9,303 nt of DNA. It comes from Nitrospirota bacterium (GTDB lineage Bacteria; Nitrospirota; Nitrospiria; Nitrospirales; NS-4). The notes beneath the pieces are model-generated. The model saw nothing but the letters and a program-made list of their open reading frames with translations, ran no database searches and was not told where the DNA came from. Below, one piece after another: positions 6,508 to 9,303 of this stretch (its first letter is position 1; every line of letters starts with the position of its first letter). The stretch spans positions 1-9,303 of the forward strand of contig VBON01000008.1 of assembly GCA_005877525.1 (NCBI GenBank). Reading direction: 5' to 3'. The position numbers were made by a program, and so were the translations under genes.

Positions 6508-7731
6508 GTGAATTTAACCTGGGTTTTGATAACGCTGCTCAGCGGGTTTGTATTAGGCCTGTGCGCGACTCTGGTCTTTCGACTGATTCAACGGAAGACC
6601 GGCAGGGAGATCGCCCAGGAGCTGTTCCGTGAAAGCGAGCTCCAGCGCCAGGCCGGCATCAACATGGTGATTGAGAATCTTAAGGACAGTTTTGCCAAGC
6701 TCTCCTTAGACGCCCTCTCGAGTGCGACCGAAGAATTCCTCAAGTTGGCTCAAGTGAAACTGCATTCGGAAAGAGAGGGGAACACCCAGGAACTAGAGAC
6801 CAAGAAGGAATTGATCGATCAGCAATTACGGCGGATGTCGTCCGAGTTGGAAAATGTTTCAAAGCTCATGAAAGACCTGGAAAAGGACCGGACGCAGAAA
6901 TTCGGAGAACTGACCAGCCAACTGCAAACCTCCAGCCTGCAGACACAAGCTCTCATGCAGACTACCAGCAGCTTGCGGGAAGCCCTCTCAAGCACGAAAG
7001 CCCGGGGGCAATGGGGAGAGCGCATGGCCGAGGACGTGTTGCGGCTGGCCGGCTTTATCGAGAATGTGAACTATCTGAAACAGAAAACGATTGAAGGCGG
7101 AAGCTCGCGGCCCGATTTCACGTTTCTGTTGCCGAAAAGCCTCAAGCTCCACATGGACGTGAAATTTCCCTTCGACAATTACCTCCGGTTTCTCGATGCC
7201 TCTACGGATAGCGAGAAATCCAAATGCCGCACCGACTTCATGCGGGACGTGAAAGCCCGGATCAAGGAGTGCACCTCGCGGGACTATATCGACTCGGACG
7301 TGACCGTCGACTACGTACTCCTATTTATTCCCAACGAACAGATCTATGGGTTCATTCACGAGCAGGATAGGTCAGTTCTCGATGACGGGATCAAGAACAA
7401 GGTCATCTTTTGTTCCCCCATGACGCTGATTGCAGTGCTGGCGGTGATCCGGCAGGCGGTGGACAATTTCGCGCTCGAGAAAACCTCCAATGAGATGCTG
7501 GCTCATTTTGGCGCCTTCAAGAAACAGTGGGATGAGTTTGTGTGTAGGTGGGACCTACTGGGCCGAAAAATCGAGGAGGCCATGAAGGAGTACGAGGCGA
7601 TCTCGACGACCCGGCGCCGGCAACTCGAAAAGCCGTTGAACAAAATTGAAGAGCTCAGAACCCAGCGCGGCATCCCCATAGGCACCGATGAAGGGAGTGC
7701 TCTTTCCACCCGGGGACCACACGAAGAGTAA
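6508..7731 (+). CDS. rmuC: RmuC family protein (DNA recombination protein RmuC)
   Basis: RmuC proteins limit certain recombination events, such as inversion at short repeats in E. coli, and are thought to be nucleases; the biochemical activity is poorly established. At 407 aa this one has an N-terminal membrane anchor (residues 5-27, WVLITLLSGFVLGLCATLVF), a long coiled-coil-prone region (about 35-160), and the conserved RmuC domain from about 164 to 345. The domain carries GQWGERMAEDVL (167-178), then RPDF (P202-D203) and MDVKFP (D217-V-K219). This spacing and the PD...DxK residues fit a PD-(D/E)XK-type active site, with E171 or E175 as further candidates. The C-terminus (about 345-407) is again helical and charged. 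The start is GTG at 6508, weakly supported by AGGG 9 nt upstream and by the anchor; the nearby ATG at 6503 stops after two codons. It lies 107 bp after ybbP. Confidence 0.92.
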   Translation: MNLTWVLITLLSGFVLGLCATLVFRLIQRKTGREIAQELFRESELQRQAGINMVIENLKDSFAKLSLDALSSATEEFLKLAQVKLHSEREGNTQELETKKELIDQQLRRMSSELENVSKLMKDLEKDRTQKFGELTSQLQTSSLQTQALMQTTSSLREALSSTKARGQWGERMAEDVLRLAGFIENVNYLKQKTIEGGSSRPDFTFLLPKSLKLHMDVKFPFDNYLRFLDASTDSEKSKCRTDFMRDVKARIKECTSRDYIDSDVTVDYVLLFIPNEQIYGFIHEQDRSVLDDGIKNKVIFCSPMTLIAVLAVIRQAVDNFALEKTSNEMLAHFGAFKKQWDEFVCRWDLLGRKIEEAMKEYEAISTTRRRQLEKPLNKIEELRTQRGIPIGTDEGSALSTRGPHEE

Positions 7732-7776
7732 CTAGCCTTCCGCCTGCATCATTCCCTTAAATCAGCAAACGAAGAT

Positions 7777-7805
7777 TTGTCTGCCGCTATTAAAGGTGGT
7801 ATGAT
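7777..7805 (+). promoter_or_regulatory. extended -10 promoter for the MFS gene
   Basis: TTGTCT (7777-7782) and TATGAT (7800-7805) are 17 bp apart, and TGG precedes the -10 to make an extended -10 element. The predicted start near 7812 rules out the in-frame TTG at 7777 and ATG at 7801 as starts on this transcript, leaving ATG 7852. Confidence 0.6.
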
Positions 7806-7811
7806 TTTTAC

Positions 7812-7851
7812 CGATAGGAGGACTAGGAGGTCCTCCTCCCCCCGAATTCCA
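7812..7851 (+). promoter_or_regulatory. unusual leader with two AGGAGG motifs and an anti-SD tract
   Basis: The predicted 40-nt leader contains AGGAGG at 7816-7821 and again at 7825-7830, followed at once by TCCTCCTCC (7831-7839) and a run of C. CCTCCT (7832-7837) can pair with the first AGGAGG, placing the second in the 10-nt loop. The second AGGAGG ends 21 nt before ATG 7852, too far for ordinary initiation, and no closer ribosome-binding site is seen. Confidence 0.4.
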
Positions 7852-9303
7852 ATGCCTGACCGGCCAGAAAACCCCAATGACCTCGGCGAGCGCAGCCGCC
7901 GATATGGCATTCGCGACGGCGCGTTTCAGGCGGTCATGCAGGGCAGCGGTGAGAACTACCTCTCGGCTTTTGCTGCACGCGAGCGCTCTCCAGATCGGCA
8001 TCCTTTCCGCGCTGCCGCAATTAGTCGGTACCTTCGCCCAGTTATTGTCCGTCAAAATTCTGCATCGCTTCCGTCAGCGCAAGTCCCTGATTCTTGCCGG
8101 CGCGATCGGTCAGACGATTCTGTGGGTTCCCCTGTTGGCGCTCCCGCTGTTGTTTCCGGATCAAGGTCCCTGGCTCTTGATCACGTGCACCATGCTGTAT
8201 GTGGCAATGGGACAGTTTGCCATCCCGGCCTGGAATAGTCTGATCACAGATGTCGTGGATTCCAATCTGCGGGGCATCTACTTCGGCCATCGGGCTCGTG
8301 TTATGGCGGTGACCAGCTTCGTCGTTCTGTGCGTGGCCGGGCTCGTGCTCCACTACAGCGAGCTGTGGCGGGAGCCGTGGGTGGGTTTTGCCATCATCTT
8401 TACGATCGCCGCGCTGGCTCGTGCCGTCTCCACCATGTATCTGGCCCGTATCGATGAATCGGCGGCGCCGCCACGGTGTGAGACGGAGTTCCGGCTGCTG
8501 GAGTTTCTGCGGACCCAGCGCGGGTCAAACTTCCAGCGGTTTCTGATCTTCTCGGGGTTGATGCACTTCTGCGTGCTGATCGCTGGCCCCTACTTCCTGA
8601 TTTACGTGCTCCGGGACCTGCAATTCACCTACGCGATGTATGCGGCCTGGATGGCGGCCGGTGTGCTCGGCCAGTTTCTGACCCTCAAGCCGTGGGGCCG
8701 GCTCGGGGATCGATTCGGCAACAAGAAGGTTCTGGTAATGAACGGGCTTCTCGTGCCGTTTTTACCGATGCTGTACATCTTCAGCGCGAACTTTTATTTT
8801 CTGATGGGGCTCAGTTTTCTCGGCGGAGTGATCTGGGCAGGTCTCTCAATCGGTCTGCAAAATTACCTCTTTGACTCGGTCCGGGCTGAAGATCGCGCCA
8901 AAAGCATTGCTGTCTGGAACACGGTCAATGCGATCGGCTGGTGTCTGGGGGCGCTGCTCGGAGGGTGGTTTGCCACAGTGGCTCCGTCTGATATCGCGTT
9001 TGCCGGGGTCAAGCTTCATCTGATCTCCAACCTTCCAGTGGTATTTTTCATTTCCGGAGTCCTCCGTTTGTGCGTCTCGGTTGGGCTGTTGAGATCGCTT
9101 CGCGAATCGCGCAATGTCGAGCCGATCTCTTTCAGCGACCTGTGCTGGGAGTTGCCCTTGGTCAAGCCGCTGTCCGGCGCCTTTATGGAAGGTACGCGGC
9201 AAGTGGCCTTAGCTCGAACCGCGGCGCCTCAGTTGCTGACTGCCTTGAGCGCGCGGGGCCGAGCCCACGTCCTCAAACAACAAGGCCGATGGATAAGGCG
9301 CCA
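7852..9303 (+). CDS. MFS transporter, frame-disrupted near the N-terminus, partial at the right edge
   Basis: This is a major facilitator superfamily permease of unknown substrate. The first 40-41 codons, ATG 7852 to about 7974, read MPDRPENPNDLG and on to IRDGAFQAVMQG and SGENYLSAFA. This resembles the N-terminus of an MFS group that starts with a DGAxxxVMxGxGExYxxAF signature. The rest reads in a frame shifted by +1 from codon 7973: HASALQIGILSALPQLVG and about 440 further codons to the window end. Roughly eleven more hydrophobic segments follow, and the MFS loop motif A appears as GRLGDRFGNKK near 8699-8731, with WNTVNAIGW and GALLGGWFA in the last third. The second frame alone is open from ATG 7877, but its first 30 or so residues are Arg/Ala/Thr-rich and look like a shadow of the true N-terminus. 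So the gene is a pseudogene, phase-variable, or affected by a sequence error. Substrate cannot be inferred. Confidence 0.75.
7963..7978 (+). other. frame junction inside the MFS gene
   Basis: The upstream frame reads TCG GCT TTT GCT GCA and loses similarity; the downstream family-like frame begins at CTG CAC GCG from 7973. Adding one copy of the 8-nt unit CTTTTGCG directly before the existing CTTTTGC (7967-7973) would restore a continuous SAFALLLHASALQ. The junction is seen; the restoring insertion is my conjecture. Confidence 0.6.

Noticed and set aside
7732..7776. Possible terminator after rmuC
   Set aside because: Only a 4-bp CAAA/TTTG pairing is present and there is no T-tract; I see no supported terminator here.
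7877..7972. ATG at 7877 as the MFS start, which would give one unbroken frame to the window end
   Set aside because: The resulting N-terminus is a run of Arg, Ala, Thr and Ser with no transmembrane helix, while the overlapping frame over the same bases encodes a family-like N-terminus. It remains possible that annotation software would choose it.
7972..7974. Programmed ribosomal frameshifting in the MFS gene
   Set aside because: There is no classical slippery heptamer with downstream structure, and a simple +1 shift would leave TM1 about three residues short compared with the spacing expected.

Overview
The window is about 58-60% GC by eye, densely coding and chromosomal in character. There is no rRNA, tRNA, CRISPR array, insertion sequence or phage gene. 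A lipoprotein signal and a tesA-ybbA-ybbP type locus point to a Gram-negative (diderm) bacterium. The overall gene style reminds me of Nitrospira and relatives, but that is an impression, not a demonstrated assignment.

Layout from left to right: (1) a tRNA methylthiotransferase of the MtaB/MiaB radical-SAM family on the minus strand, cut by the left edge; (2) a divergent small gene of unknown function (945-1307, +); (3) convergent with it, an Mrp/ApbC-type Fe-S carrier P-loop ATPase (1338-2228, -), preceded by a 214-bp gap holding a good promoter and a leader rich in inverted repeats; (4) a TesA-like SGNH esterase lipoprotein (2443-3162, -); (5) only 20 bp away and divergent, a YbbA-like ABC ATPase (3183-3878, +) overlapping by 4 bp a YbbP-like 10-TM FtsX/MacB-type permease (3875-6400, +); (6) RmuC (6508-7731, +); (7) an MFS transporter (7852 to the right edge, +) whose N-terminal part is in a different frame from the rest. 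No gene-free stretch exceeds 300 bp.

The functional core is the tesA/ybbA/ybbP module, the arrangement found in E. coli. Here TesA appears to be membrane-anchored as a lipoprotein. A plausible reading is that YbbAP drives removal or presentation of a lipid-like substrate at the inner membrane and TesA hydrolyses it on the outer face. MtaB and Mrp both handle Fe-S clusters (MtaB as a two-cluster enzyme, Mrp as a cluster carrier), but nothing in the sequence links them as one operon.

The points most worth a second look are the 20-bp tesA/ybbA divergent promoter, where overlapping opposite -10 boxes imply nearly leaderless messages both ways; the structured mrp leader; the frame break in the MFS gene, explainable by loss of one 8-nt repeat unit; and the unusual purine/pyrimidine leader of that MFS gene.
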